DNA from: Bacillus thuringiensis | GTDB lineage: Bacteria > Bacillota > Bacilli > Bacillales > Bacillaceae_G | NCBI RefSeq assembly: GCF_022095615.2 | Contig: NZ_CP155560.1 | Span: 310,001 to 374,000 of the forward strand | Direction of reading: 5' to 3' | Length of the DNA: 64,000 nt | Shown: in pieces, positions 27,105 to 36,175 of the stretch | How the letters are laid out: every line of letters starts with the position of its first letter | How positions within the stretch are numbered: position 1 is the first letter of the stretch | Notes under the pieces: generated by a model | The model's database searches: none | Seen by the model: only the letters and a program-made list of their open reading frames with translations | Told to the model about the DNA's origin: nothing | Position numbers and translations under genes: made by a program

Positions 27105-29351
27105 CTATGTAAGTGGCTTCCATAATGCTAAAGCGAATATCCAATTCGAGTCACCATTTCCTTGATGGTTTTGAACAGCTTCATACACTTTCCCTTGATG
27201 TTCTACTTTATCTCCCTTTTTATATGCCTTCTTCGAATCCCATTTTTCATAAGATTCATTTTGATTTTTTGTTTTTATTGGGAGAATATTACTTTGAATT
27301 GATGTATTTCCAGCTGCATCTACAGCCTTCACTGCATATTTATATTCCTTATTAACTGTTAGATTTTGATCAGTAAACGTCGTTCCTTGTACCGTTTGAA
27401 TCAATTGTCCATCGCGTAATACCTGATATTCTTTTACACCTACATTATCTGAAGAAGGATTCCATTTTAGCTCTACACTGTTAGGAGTAACGTTGCTTGC
27501 ATATAATCCTTGTGGCTGTGTGGGAGCCTCTGTATCTGGTTTCGGATTAACAATTTGATTTACTTTTTTCAAGCCATCCTTTGTAACTTCATACATCGCT
27601 TTTTTATCAAAGCTTTCACGTTTATTATTATCTAAATTTATTAATGTTGCCCTCTCTCTGCCTTCTTGATGTGTAAGTTCAATAAAATCGCCGATCTTTA
27701 CTGGAACTTTTTGTGTTTCAGCATTTTGCTGTTTATTCCCATAAACCTCTTTGTTATAGACCACTTTACCTGATGTGTTTTGCACTTTAATACTTGCATA
27801 TGTACTATCAAAATAGTTATGTGGTACACCTGCTTTTAGATCAATTTGCATTTCTTCTGTTGATTTATTTAGATTTACTTTCGCAAATTCAAAATCACCA
27901 ATCCCTTTCAGTGACCATGCAAATTGGTCTCCTTCTAAGATACCATCTGTATTTGGTACATGGTCTTTTATTTGAGTAATAAGATCCATCATCGGTCGCG
28001 GTTCATTCGCAAAAACAGAAATGATACTGTTATTTAATTCTTTCCAATCAGCATCTGTTACATTTGGATTTTGTAACATAAGAGAAACGTAATCTTTCCA
28101 TACTAAAAAATTGATTGGTAAAATATTGGTGGATATTTTATAAATTGCAATTTTATTATCTGTTGAAGTCATCGCTTTCGCTAACCAGCGTAATCGCTCT
28201 GATTGATCTAGTTTTACTGGGTCACGTTCAGCATTTTCAAATAGTAACATATACGGCACTTGATTTGTCGGGCTATTATCTGACCAAGGAATAACAGTTG
28301 CATCATGACGGCTCGACTGACTCCATCCAGATATATCATTTCCTAAATTCCAAGAAGATGGCTTGTTATTCCATATAAGTGCACAATGTCCAGGTTGTCC
28401 AACAGGCATAGCTGCTACTCCAAATGCTTGGCTTACTTGCGTACCAAACTTCGAAATATTACCGCATACCCCACCAAATTTATAAATGGAAGAAAGATTC
28501 CAACCTAAACCGTAGAATGCATCATTTCCGGTATGAATGCTAACTCCATCTTTGTTATGGGTTACATAATTAATTAAATATGCACTTTCTCCTACCTTAT
28601 CTTGATTTTTAAGTTCCGGATGTTCCGTATTAATCATATTTCTTGCCCAGGTTAAATCTTCTTCTGGTGACCAAGTATTCACTACTAATCTTAAATGCCA
28701 AACATCATATGTTCTAAAGCAAGGAAGTAACTCATTATTTTGATCTGCTAATTTATAATGTTGGTACCTTGTTAATGGATTAATAGATTTATTGTTTGTC
28801 CAATATTTTATAGGTTCAGCATGAGCTAACGATGTAGCTATCGCTAATCTCAAAAACAACCCTTCGTGAGAATCTGCATCCGCATTCCAGATTGCATTCC
28901 ATATCTCAAGTGCATTTACAGGATTTTTTCCAGTTGGACTACCACCCTCAAGATAGGTATTCATCACATTTGTATTTTTCATAGCCCAGCTAAGAAATTT
29001 CTGATGATCAGCATCTTTTTTTGCAAATACATTCATTGTTGCAGCACCTGTTTGTGATATAAATTGCCACTGGGCCAAAGCTGCTGAAAATACTGGGTCT
29101 GCAAGCTTCTTTTTCAAGTCCTCTTCAGTCATATCCCCAACATTTCCATTCAAATATGCTGTGAGATTATTCAAATGAGCTCCAAAATTACCATTTGCAA
29201 TAGCTTGATCTGTCTGTTGATTCAATGTTTCTAAAGTGAAAGTTTCTTGATTGAATGACATTGTTTCAGCTGAAACCTTTGTATGCGGAATCGTAGCAAT
29301 ACTTCCTAAAATAATCGGCATAGTTAATAATAAAGATGAAATCTTTTTCAA
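27105..29351 (-). CDS. Secreted transglutaminase-like protein with mucin-binding-like, FN3 and chitin-binding modules
   Basis: 748 residues, TTG start with GGGAGGAA. Signal peptide 1-28. Residues 80-380 are helical and hold a transglutaminase-like core: C296 in GGVCGNISKFGTQ, H322 in GQPGHCALIW, and N336/D339 in NLGNDISGW as the third member. About 472-600 is a module of the putative mucin/carbohydrate-binding type (EGDQFAWSLKGIGDFEFAK to DGLKKV). About 608-698 is FN3 (APTQPQGL..VELKWNPSSDNVGVKEY). The last 45 residues are a type 3 chitin-binding domain (W-SKKAYKKGDKVEHQGKVYEA..W). The three terminal modules match those of the protease at 29435. It may be a protease-fold or crosslinking enzyme; the reaction is unknown. 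Confidence 0.75.
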   Translation of the reverse strand: MKKISSLLLTMPIILGSIATIPHTKVSAETMSFNQETFTLETLNQQTDQAIANGNFGAHLNNLTAYLNGNVGDMTEEDLKKKLADPVFSAALAQWQFISQTGAATMNVFAKKDADHQKFLSWAMKNTNVMNTYLEGGSPTGKNPVNALEIWNAIWNADADSHEGLFLRLAIATSLAHAEPIKYWTNNKSINPLTRYQHYKLADQNNELLPCFRTYDVWHLRLVVNTWSPEEDLTWARNMINTEHPELKNQDKVGESAYLINYVTHNKDGVSIHTGNDAFYGLGWNLSSIYKFGGVCGNISKFGTQVSQAFGVAAMPVGQPGHCALIWNNKPSSWNLGNDISGWSQSSRHDATVIPWSDNSPTNQVPYMLLFENAERDPVKLDQSERLRWLAKAMTSTDNKIAIYKISTNILPINFLVWKDYVSLMLQNPNVTDADWKELNNSIISVFANEPRPMMDLITQIKDHVPNTDGILEGDQFAWSLKGIGDFEFAKVNLNKSTEEMQIDLKAGVPHNYFDSTYASIKVQNTSGKVVYNKEVYGNKQQNAETQKVPVKIGDFIELTHQEGRERATLINLDNNKRESFDKKAMYEVTKDGLKKVNQIVNPKPDTEAPTQPQGLYASNVTPNSVELKWNPSSDNVGVKEYQVLRDGQLIQTVQGTTFTDQNLTVNKEYKYAVKAVDAAGNTSIQSNILPIKTKNQNESYEKWDSKKAYKKGDKVEHQGKVYEAVQNHQGNGDSNWIFALALWKPLT

Positions 29352-29434
29352 AATAATTTCCTCCCTTTTTTGTTTTTGACCTTTGACTGCTCCATGATTC
29401 TCCTTTATATAAAATAATTCCCATGCCCTTCAAT

Positions 29435-31801
29435 TTAAAAATTCAAAGAAAGTGGTTTCCATAACGATAAAGCAAATATCCAATTCGGGTCACCATTTCC
29501 TTGATGATTTTGAATCGCCTCATATACTTTCCCTTGATGTTCTACTTTATCGCCCTTTGTATATGCCTTCTTTGGATCCCATTTTTCATAAGATACATTT
29601 TGATCTTTTGTTTTAATTGGAAGAATATCACTTTGAATCGATGTATTTCCAGCTGCATCTATAGCCTTCACAGTATATTTGTATTCTATGTTAGCAGTCA
29701 GTTTACTATCAGTAAATGTAGTTCCCTGTACGGTTTGAATGAATTTCCCGTCACGTATTACTTGATATTCTTTCACACCTACGTTATCTGTTGATGAATT
29801 CCATTTTAACTCTACGCTATTTGAAGTAATGTTGGTTGCTTGTAATCCTTCAGGCCGTGTAGGAGCTTCCGTATCTGGGTTAGGATTAATAATTTGATCA
29901 ACTTTCTTAAGACCATTAATTGTAACTTGATACACTATCTTCTTACCAAAACTCTCCTGTATATTTTTATCCACATTTATAAGAGTTGCCCGGTTTCCAC
30001 CCTCTAAATGTGTAAACTCAATATAGTCTCCGACTTTCACCGGAATTTTTTGTATTTCAGCATTTTGTTGCCTGTTTCCATAAATATCTTTATTATATAC
30101 AACTTTTCCAGATGAATTTTGGACTTTCACACTCGCATATGTACTATCAAAGTAATGATGTGGTACACCTGCTTTTAATTGAATTTGTATTTCTTCTTTT
30201 GTCTTATTAAAATCTAATTTTGCAAACTCAAAATCTCCTATTCCTTTCATTGACCATACAAATTGGTTTCCCTCTAAAACATTATTTGATATATCTGGGC
30301 TATATCCCAAATTTGACAAGATTGACTTTAAATCTGGCAAAACACCAATTTTATCTGTTAACGGATTTTGAGATTTTGTACCTGTATTTGGATTACTTAG
30401 TATATTTCTTAATTCAGCTGGTTTATATGGACGATCTAAATGTTCTTTAGCTACACCTTGTATTGAAGTCGCTGCTCCAGCAATAATTGGAGAAGCACTA
30501 GATGTACCACTAAAGCCAGTTGTATAGAGATTTTTAGTAATCCTATTAGGTTCAGCACGAGTTGTATCTACGTTTTCCCCCCAACCATAAACATCAATTC
30601 TACTACCATAATTTGAAAACCATAAACGTTTATGAGGAACAGTTGACGATGCGGCTCCAATCATTATAGCTCCTGAATCTTTAAAGTCCGGACTATTGCG
30701 ATTTAATACCTGTTTTCCATTCCTATCTCTAAATTGATCAAGGTCATTAGAACCATTTGCCCCGGCTTCTATCACAATAATTCCTTTATCTGTTCCAGCT
30801 CGTATTGCATCAAAGATATCTGGCTGTACTTCAACAGGTAAATATTTATCTCCATATCCATCATAAGAAGCTTGTGCCTCTAATAATAAAATATCCCCAG
30901 CTTGTAAATTATGTACAGCATTTACTATCGCATCAGCCGTATTATACGACCCATCACCTCTTATTTGGGATACAACTTTTACCTTAGCCTTTGGTGCAAT
31001 TCCTATATTACCAACCTTATTATCTTCAGCAGAAACAATCCCAAGTACAGAAGTTCCATGGCCAACGTGTTGATCTATATTTCTACCAGATATAAGCTCA
31101 ACTTTTTGATTTACTAAATCTTCATGGTCTAATAACCACCCATACTCCATATCTACAAAAGTAGTTCCTTTTCCATCTCCACCTTTTATGCTCCATGCAT
31201 AAGATGCATTAATCCCATATGGCGCTTCCTTAAGATATCCCTGGTTTAAAAATCTTGGATCGTCGTAAGGGTTAAGCGATACAGTAGGTAATTGGACTTC
31301 TGGTAAAAGAGTTGGTTTTTCTTGCATATATACTTGTTCAACAAGATGAGATTTCTTAAACTTGTCCATCAATGTTTCAGCTGTTACTTTATTAGGCACT
31401 TCTACAATATAATAATCTAGTAAATTAGAAGATGAATTATTTTCAGTTTCCCTCGTATGTTTATCGATGTTTTCAATCTCTTTCGGATTTACAGATGTAA
31501 ATAAACGCTTTAATGTTAGCTGCGGAAATTCAGAGAAGATTTTTACTAATTCCGAATCGCTATCTTCATCTTTTATTTGATTTTCGAGTCTATCCTTATA
31601 CGGGAAATTCACTTCACTTTTAAACTTTAAAATAATTTTATTTCCTTCTTTAATATCCCCCTGGAATTGACTTATATTTTGTGAAGAATCTTTCGAATCT
31701 GCATACACTACATTGGGATCTTCATTAATTTTAATTAACTCTAATCCTGTAAAAGATGTAAGTGCAATCGTAGAAACGAATATTCCTTTTATTAATTTCA
31801 T
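29435..31801 (-). CDS. Secreted subtilisin-like (S8) protease with mucin-binding-like, FN3 and chitin-binding modules
   Basis: 788 residues from ATG 31801. The GTG at 31816 overlaps the RBS AAAGAGGTG and ATG 31810 is too close. Signal peptide, then a propeptide to about 165. The S8 domain has D217 (FVDMEYGW), H248 (GHGTSVLG), oxyanion N349 (AGANGSND) and S434 (GTSSASP), all intact. Then come a mucin/carbohydrate-binding-like module (about 505-635), FN3 (about 645-735) and a C-terminal chitin-binding type 3 domain. The spacing to the next gene (27105) is 83 bases with no strong terminator seen, so the two may be co-transcribed. The likely role is degradation of proteins in chitinous or mucous matrices such as insect gut lining. 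Confidence 0.88.
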   Translation of the reverse strand: MKLIKGIFVSTIALTSFTGLELIKINEDPNVVYADSKDSSQNISQFQGDIKEGNKIILKFKSEVNFPYKDRLENQIKDEDSDSELVKIFSEFPQLTLKRLFTSVNPKEIENIDKHTRETENNSSSNLLDYYIVEVPNKVTAETLMDKFKKSHLVEQVYMQEKPTLLPEVQLPTVSLNPYDDPRFLNQGYLKEAPYGINASYAWSIKGGDGKGTTFVDMEYGWLLDHEDLVNQKVELISGRNIDQHVGHGTSVLGIVSAEDNKVGNIGIAPKAKVKVVSQIRGDGSYNTADAIVNAVHNLQAGDILLLEAQASYDGYGDKYLPVEVQPDIFDAIRAGTDKGIIVIEAGANGSNDLDQFRDRNGKQVLNRNSPDFKDSGAIMIGAASSTVPHKRLWFSNYGSRIDVYGWGENVDTTRAEPNRITKNLYTTGFSGTSSASPIIAGAATSIQGVAKEHLDRPYKPAELRNILSNPNTGTKSQNPLTDKIGVLPDLKSILSNLGYSPDISNNVLEGNQFVWSMKGIGDFEFAKLDFNKTKEEIQIQLKAGVPHHYFDSTYASVKVQNSSGKVVYNKDIYGNRQQNAEIQKIPVKVGDYIEFTHLEGGNRATLINVDKNIQESFGKKIVYQVTINGLKKVDQIINPNPDTEAPTRPEGLQATNITSNSVELKWNSSTDNVGVKEYQVIRDGKFIQTVQGTTFTDSKLTANIEYKYTVKAIDAAGNTSIQSDILPIKTKDQNVSYEKWDPKKAYTKGDKVEHQGKVYEAIQNHQGNGDPNWIFALSLWKPLSLNF

Positions 31802-31816
31802 AATGAACATTAACAC

Positions 31817-33612
31817 CTCTTTATTAATATATAATAATTTATAGATTATTTGTGGTTATACTTTGAATAAATAACTCAACTGTTTACATTTTATATACAA
31901 ATGACCTGTTAACACCTATGCCCTTCTCTTTAAACAACACAACAAATGTCCTCTTTATATAAAAATAAATGAAAATCATTTGAAAAACGTCAAAAACATT
32001 AAAAATCAACTTATAAACAGCCGAATAATTTTATTACTATATTACTTTTTTTATAAATAATTCTTCATATTTCTTATATTTTCATAGTAGATAGCGACAC
32101 ATTTTTCTGACCCTATTAATCTTATTGGAAAAAAAGTGATGAAGGTGATGTTAAAACTTAGGCAAGTTACCTATAATGGTATTTGTGCAATTTGTAAGAT
32201 AGAAAAATATAATTTGTATATTGCAATTTGACATAATTCTAATAGTACGGGATATATTTTTTTTCCATAAAAGTAACTTTTTTTCATCTCTTTTAAACAA
32301 TTTATTATATTATTTTCATTTAATTAGGCACAGAAACGATTTGCAAAATCTTACTACTTTTTAGGAAAACGTTTTTAGGGTACATTTTAAAATAGCTCTT
32401 TTTCTTTGAAATGTTTCTGTGCTTAATATTTAAAATATCTTATGTCAAAATTTCCCGCAACAAATATGTTAAATGATTTATAATTATATATAATATGGAA
32501 TATTATAGTTAAATTTTCCATATTATACTCTATTAAATATAGCATATTTAATTTATTATTAATTAATTTATTAGTCTAAGTATGAATTATAAAGTATGTT
32601 CGTTTAAAATTGTCACAATATAATTTTATATTAGACGTTTTTAATTACTCGTGAAACATTTGTAAATGTTTTAACCGTTATTTATAAGATAAATACCCCC
32701 TCTAAATATAAGATTTACTTAATTTAGATTCTTTCTCTCATAGTAGTGATGTCGAAAAAAGTCGGATTTTTATATTTTTTCTTTATTTTCTGGTTGTAAA
32801 CGTTTTACTTTCATGTTACCATCTTAATCAAACATTAGATGGTAATATAACTTAAAGTATTTCTTTCCCTTAGAGACATATAAATGTTCGGTAATACCAT
32901 GAAAATAAGGCCAAAGAAATATGAGTTACCTGATAAAAGATTTAATAGGATTTTTACCACCTTAATTTTCTGTTAATTCAGAATGTATAACTTTAACATT
33001 TTGTCCCTAAACAAAATTTAAATTTAAGTGTGGTAAACTCAAAAAGCTAAATCACCCACCCAAATTAATAAATGATATATCTTATTATATCTAGCGATCA
33101 GTCATGAGAAATAGATTTCTTCCTAAGAAAACTTAGCCCATTAATAAAAAGTGTCTAGATTTCTATCTTTATTACCATCTATTGTTGATAACATATTTAC
33201 CAACTATAAAAAAGAACCTATTGAAGGTTCTTTTTTAATATAATCATTAGCACTTCAATTATTGATAATCATTGGTGTTGAATCTTTATTCCCTCAACTT
33301 ATACAGTTTTCTTTTATTAACACTTGAAGACTTATTGAGGTATTGTTCTGATTTTAATTTTTATTTTTAAGCGTCTATTATTCGAATGAGGGGCCATCCA
33401 CAGTTGTATATCTAATAAAGAAAGAATGATGTTTGCTTCCAGGGACATCTTAATTACCTCCCTCTGCCTTGTTATGTATATAACCCATCTTCATGCATCT
33501 AGAGATGATTTGAAATACATGTAGTTTTCTTGTGAAGTTTTTATATTATTTCTAATACATCTCCATATCAAATCCAGATTGGAAGGTTATACTGGCTACA
33601 AGAGGTGATATT
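31817..33612. other. 1.8-kb AT-rich region without genes
   Basis: No frame with coding character on either strand. It holds an inverted repeat (AGGCACAGAAACGATTT at 32326-32342 against AAATGTTTCTGTGCTT at 32408-32424) and an orphan terminator at 33208-33236. Long poly-A/T runs suggest decayed sequence or regulatory RNA, but nothing is identified. Confidence 0.6.
33208..33236. terminator. Orphan bidirectional terminator
   Basis: AAAAAAGAACCT pairs with AGGTTCTTTTTT around a short loop. No gene ends within 1 kb on either strand, so it may end an unannotated RNA or mark a lost gene. Confidence 0.7.
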
Positions 33613-34278
33613 ATGAAGAACTATCACATTCTGGTGGTAGAAGATGATCAAAAAATACAAGAATTAATCAAACAATTTTTAATGACACAACAGTATAAAG
33701 TTATAGTTGCATCAGATGGATTAGAGGGCATGAAACAATTTAATAAGCAATCCTTCGATTTAATTCTTCTAGATGCGATGATGCCAAACCTGAATGGATT
33801 TGAAGTTGCCAAAATGATTCGAAGTCAGTCAAATATACCAATTATTATGCTAACTGCGCTAGAAGAGGAACAAGATCAAATGAAAGGGTTTGATCTTGGA
33901 ATCGACGATTATACTACGAAATCTTTTTCTTTTCATGTTTTGATGAGACGAGTCGAAGCAGTACTGAGAAGAAGTAATAATCAAAGTACGGATAATCATT
34001 TTGTATTTAGAGAACTGCATGTTGATGGCGATGCATATAAAGTATATGTAAATAAAGCTGAAGTTCCCTTAACGACAAAAGAATTTGAAATTTTGCAACT
34101 ACTACTTCAAAATGAAAAAAAGGTACTCACAAGAGAAAATATCGTAGAAAAAGTTTGGGGATATGAGTATGCCGGAGACACACGAATGATTGATACGCAT
34201 ATGAAAAACATACGAAAAAAATTAGATATACCCTATATTAAAACTGTAAAGGGCATTGGTTATAAAATTGATGAATAG
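33613..34278 (+). CDS. OmpR-family response regulator
   Basis: 221 residues. Receiver 1-115 with acidic pocket E10/D11/D12 and phosphoacceptor D54 (LLDAMMP). Winged helix 130-220 (LTTKEFEILQLLL, TRMIDTHMKNIRKKL, TVKGIGYKI). The conserved Lys-Pro of the receiver is Lys-Ser here (YTTKSFSF), which is unusual and may alter the switch surface. RBS AAGAGGTGA. It overlaps or abuts the kinase gene, forming a two-gene operon. The kinase is not of the BceS type, so this pair need not control the BceAB-like genes further on. Confidence 0.9.
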   Translation: MKNYHILVVEDDQKIQELIKQFLMTQQYKVIVASDGLEGMKQFNKQSFDLILLDAMMPNLNGFEVAKMIRSQSNIPIIMLTALEEEQDQMKGFDLGIDDYTTKSFSFHVLMRRVEAVLRRSNNQSTDNHFVFRELHVDGDAYKVYVNKAEVPLTTKEFEILQLLLQNEKKVLTRENIVEKVWGYEYAGDTRMIDTHMKNIRKKLDIPYIKTVKGIGYKIDE

Positions 34279-34291
34279 GATTGTAAAAATC

Positions 34292-35725
34292 ATGAAGATG
34301 AAGAAAATTACCTATAAACTCTTTATGACTACATCCCTCATTTTGTTAGCCTTTGCAACACTAATTTACTTAACGTTATACTTCTTTCTCCCTACATTTT
34401 ATGAGCAGTATAAAACAAATCAGCTTCAAACAGGAACAGAAGAAATAATTTCCAAATCTAAAGATCTTACGATTCAAAATGCCACACCACTTATTGATGA
34501 ATACGCACAAAAAAATAACGCAATGATCTACCTCCAAAATAATAAAGGAACAATTATTTATTCTCCTTTTCTTCAAAGTACTGTCCAAGGAGGTACTATT
34601 CAAGAAGGTTACGCTAAAGCAGTACCAATAAATAATTTGGAATATTCTCTCAATTCATATGAGGTTACTGAGCCAATACAATTCCAAGATGTTAATTTAA
34701 CGCTTGTGGTGTTCGCAACATTTCAACCAATCGATGAAGCTTCACAGGTTTTGGTACGTTTTCTACCCTATATTAGTATCATTGTACTGGTTATTGGTTT
34801 AGGAAGTGCTTATCTCTATTCAAGGTTTATTACTAAACCACTTATTTATATTAATAAAGGTGCACAAAAGATGGCAAATTTGGATTTCTCCGAAAAAATT
34901 GAGATTCGTTCTATGGATGAATTAGGGGAATTGTCCAATAGCTTGAATGATATGTCCATAAATTTACAACAGGCAATTTTTGATTTACAAAAAGCGAATC
35001 AGCAATTAAAAAGTGATATTGAAAAAGAAAGAGAAATAGAAACAAAGCGAAGGGAATTCTTTGCTATTGTAGCACATGAATTAAAAACTCCTCTTACTGT
35101 TATGAAAGGATACTTAGAAGGAATGATATATAATATCGGCCCTTATCAAAATCGTGACCAGTATTTAAAGAAAAATTATCAAATAATTGAAAGTCTGGAA
35201 CAACTGGTTCGCGAAATTTTAAGCATGTCAAAATTGGAACAGCATACCTTTAAACTTCAAGTGGAAGAAGTAAATCTTTCGAAATCAATAGATACAATCA
35301 CAAAAAATCTCGAATTTTTCGCTTCTCAAAAAGGCATTCAAATAATAAAAGAAATCAATTCTGACATTTTTATTTATACAGATTGTGTTCTTTTAGAAAA
35401 AGCTTGTAAAAACATCATTCATAATGCAATTATGTATTCACCGCACAACGAAAAAGTCTATATAAAGTTAACAAAGGAGTCTAAACAAAACAACATTCAA
35501 ATGCAAGTTGTCAATACAGGTATCAAAATAAAAGAAGAAGATATACAACATATTTTCAAACCATTTTATCGAATCGAAAAGTCAAGAAATCGAAATACGG
35601 GAGGGAGTGGCTTAGGGTTATATATTGTAAAACAAATTTTCGAATCCCTTTTTATCACGTATTCTATGAGTAATACAAAACAAGGCGTACAATTTTGGGT
35701 TACCATTCCATTATCCATCAAATAA
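34292..35725 (+). CDS. Sensor histidine kinase with HAMP domain
   Basis: 477 residues from ATG 34292 (AGGA 10 bases upstream); ATG 34271 inside the regulator gene is an alternative. TM1 about 10-32, extracellular sensor of about 130 residues, TM2 about 160-182, HAMP (SRFITKPLIYINKGAQKMAN to LNDMS), coiled stretch, then HisKA with FFAIVAHELKTPLTV. The ATPase domain has N box KNIIHNAIMYSPHNE and G box GSGLGLYIVKQI. A PhoR/WalK-like layout without PAS. Signal unknown. Partner is the regulator directly upstream. The gene stops 137 bases before an IS6 left end. Confidence 0.9.
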   Translation: MKMKKITYKLFMTTSLILLAFATLIYLTLYFFLPTFYEQYKTNQLQTGTEEIISKSKDLTIQNATPLIDEYAQKNNAMIYLQNNKGTIIYSPFLQSTVQGGTIQEGYAKAVPINNLEYSLNSYEVTEPIQFQDVNLTLVVFATFQPIDEASQVLVRFLPYISIIVLVIGLGSAYLYSRFITKPLIYINKGAQKMANLDFSEKIEIRSMDELGELSNSLNDMSINLQQAIFDLQKANQQLKSDIEKEREIETKRREFFAIVAHELKTPLTVMKGYLEGMIYNIGPYQNRDQYLKKNYQIIESLEQLVREILSMSKLEQHTFKLQVEEVNLSKSIDTITKNLEFFASQKGIQIIKEINSDIFIYTDCVLLEKACKNIIHNAIMYSPHNEKVYIKLTKESKQNNIQMQVVNTGIKIKEEDIQHIFKPFYRIEKSRNRNTGGSGLGLYIVKQIFESLFITYSMSNTKQGVQFWVTIPLSIK

Positions 35726-35861
35726 ATAGCAAAGGAGTCTCCATCTCATCCTATAGAAATGAAATGGAGATTTTTATTTTTTTATAAGCATCAAATTATA
35801 AATTCTTTTTTCATTTCTATTGTCATTAAAGACAATCTGTATTCAAAAGTTTACTTTAAAA

Positions 35862-36003
35862 GGTTCTGTTGTAAAGTTTTAAAGCCTAAGCTAAATTTTC
35901 GCAAAATAGAGTTAGGAAAATCATACATGAGATATTTTAAAGGAGAGCAATTTAAGCAATTTATTATTTTGGTAGCCATTGGCTATTACTGTCGTTTGTT
36001 TTA
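35862..36003 (+). mobile_element. IS6-family left end with start of transposase
   Basis: Left inverted repeat GGTTCTGTTGTAAAGTTT (35862-35879) is followed by ATG 35927 and MRYFKGEQFKQFIILVAIGY YCRLF, then a stop. This is the N terminus of an IS6-type transposase. The right inverted repeat (17 of 18 bases matching) is at 39055-39072. The element's interior is replaced by the BceAB-like genes. Confidence 0.75.
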
Positions 36004-36060
36004 GGGGTACGGCATCGATTTTTTTGGAGCCACTCACAAATGATTAAATCAAGAAGGTCA
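36003..36060. repeat. Recombination-like repeat shared with 24700-24750
   Basis: AGGGGTA..., GAGCCACTCACAAATGATTAA and CAAGAAGGTCAA match the sequence at which the response regulator relic at 24693 is cut. A shorter version is near 14030-14070. It may be an IS end or a B. cereus repeat family; not identified. Confidence 0.5.
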
Positions 36061-36175
36061 AGGGAAATTGGGACAAACATAGATTAATCTTGGTATATTT
36101 TTCAACATACTAAAAGTGCATATCCTACCAAATTTAGTGATAGAGTATACACCTTGAATTTTTTGTTTATCTTTT

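Noticed and set aside
32800..32830. CcpA (cre) site at TGTAAACGTTTTAC
   Set aside because: The last two bases do not fit the consensus and no gene start is near.
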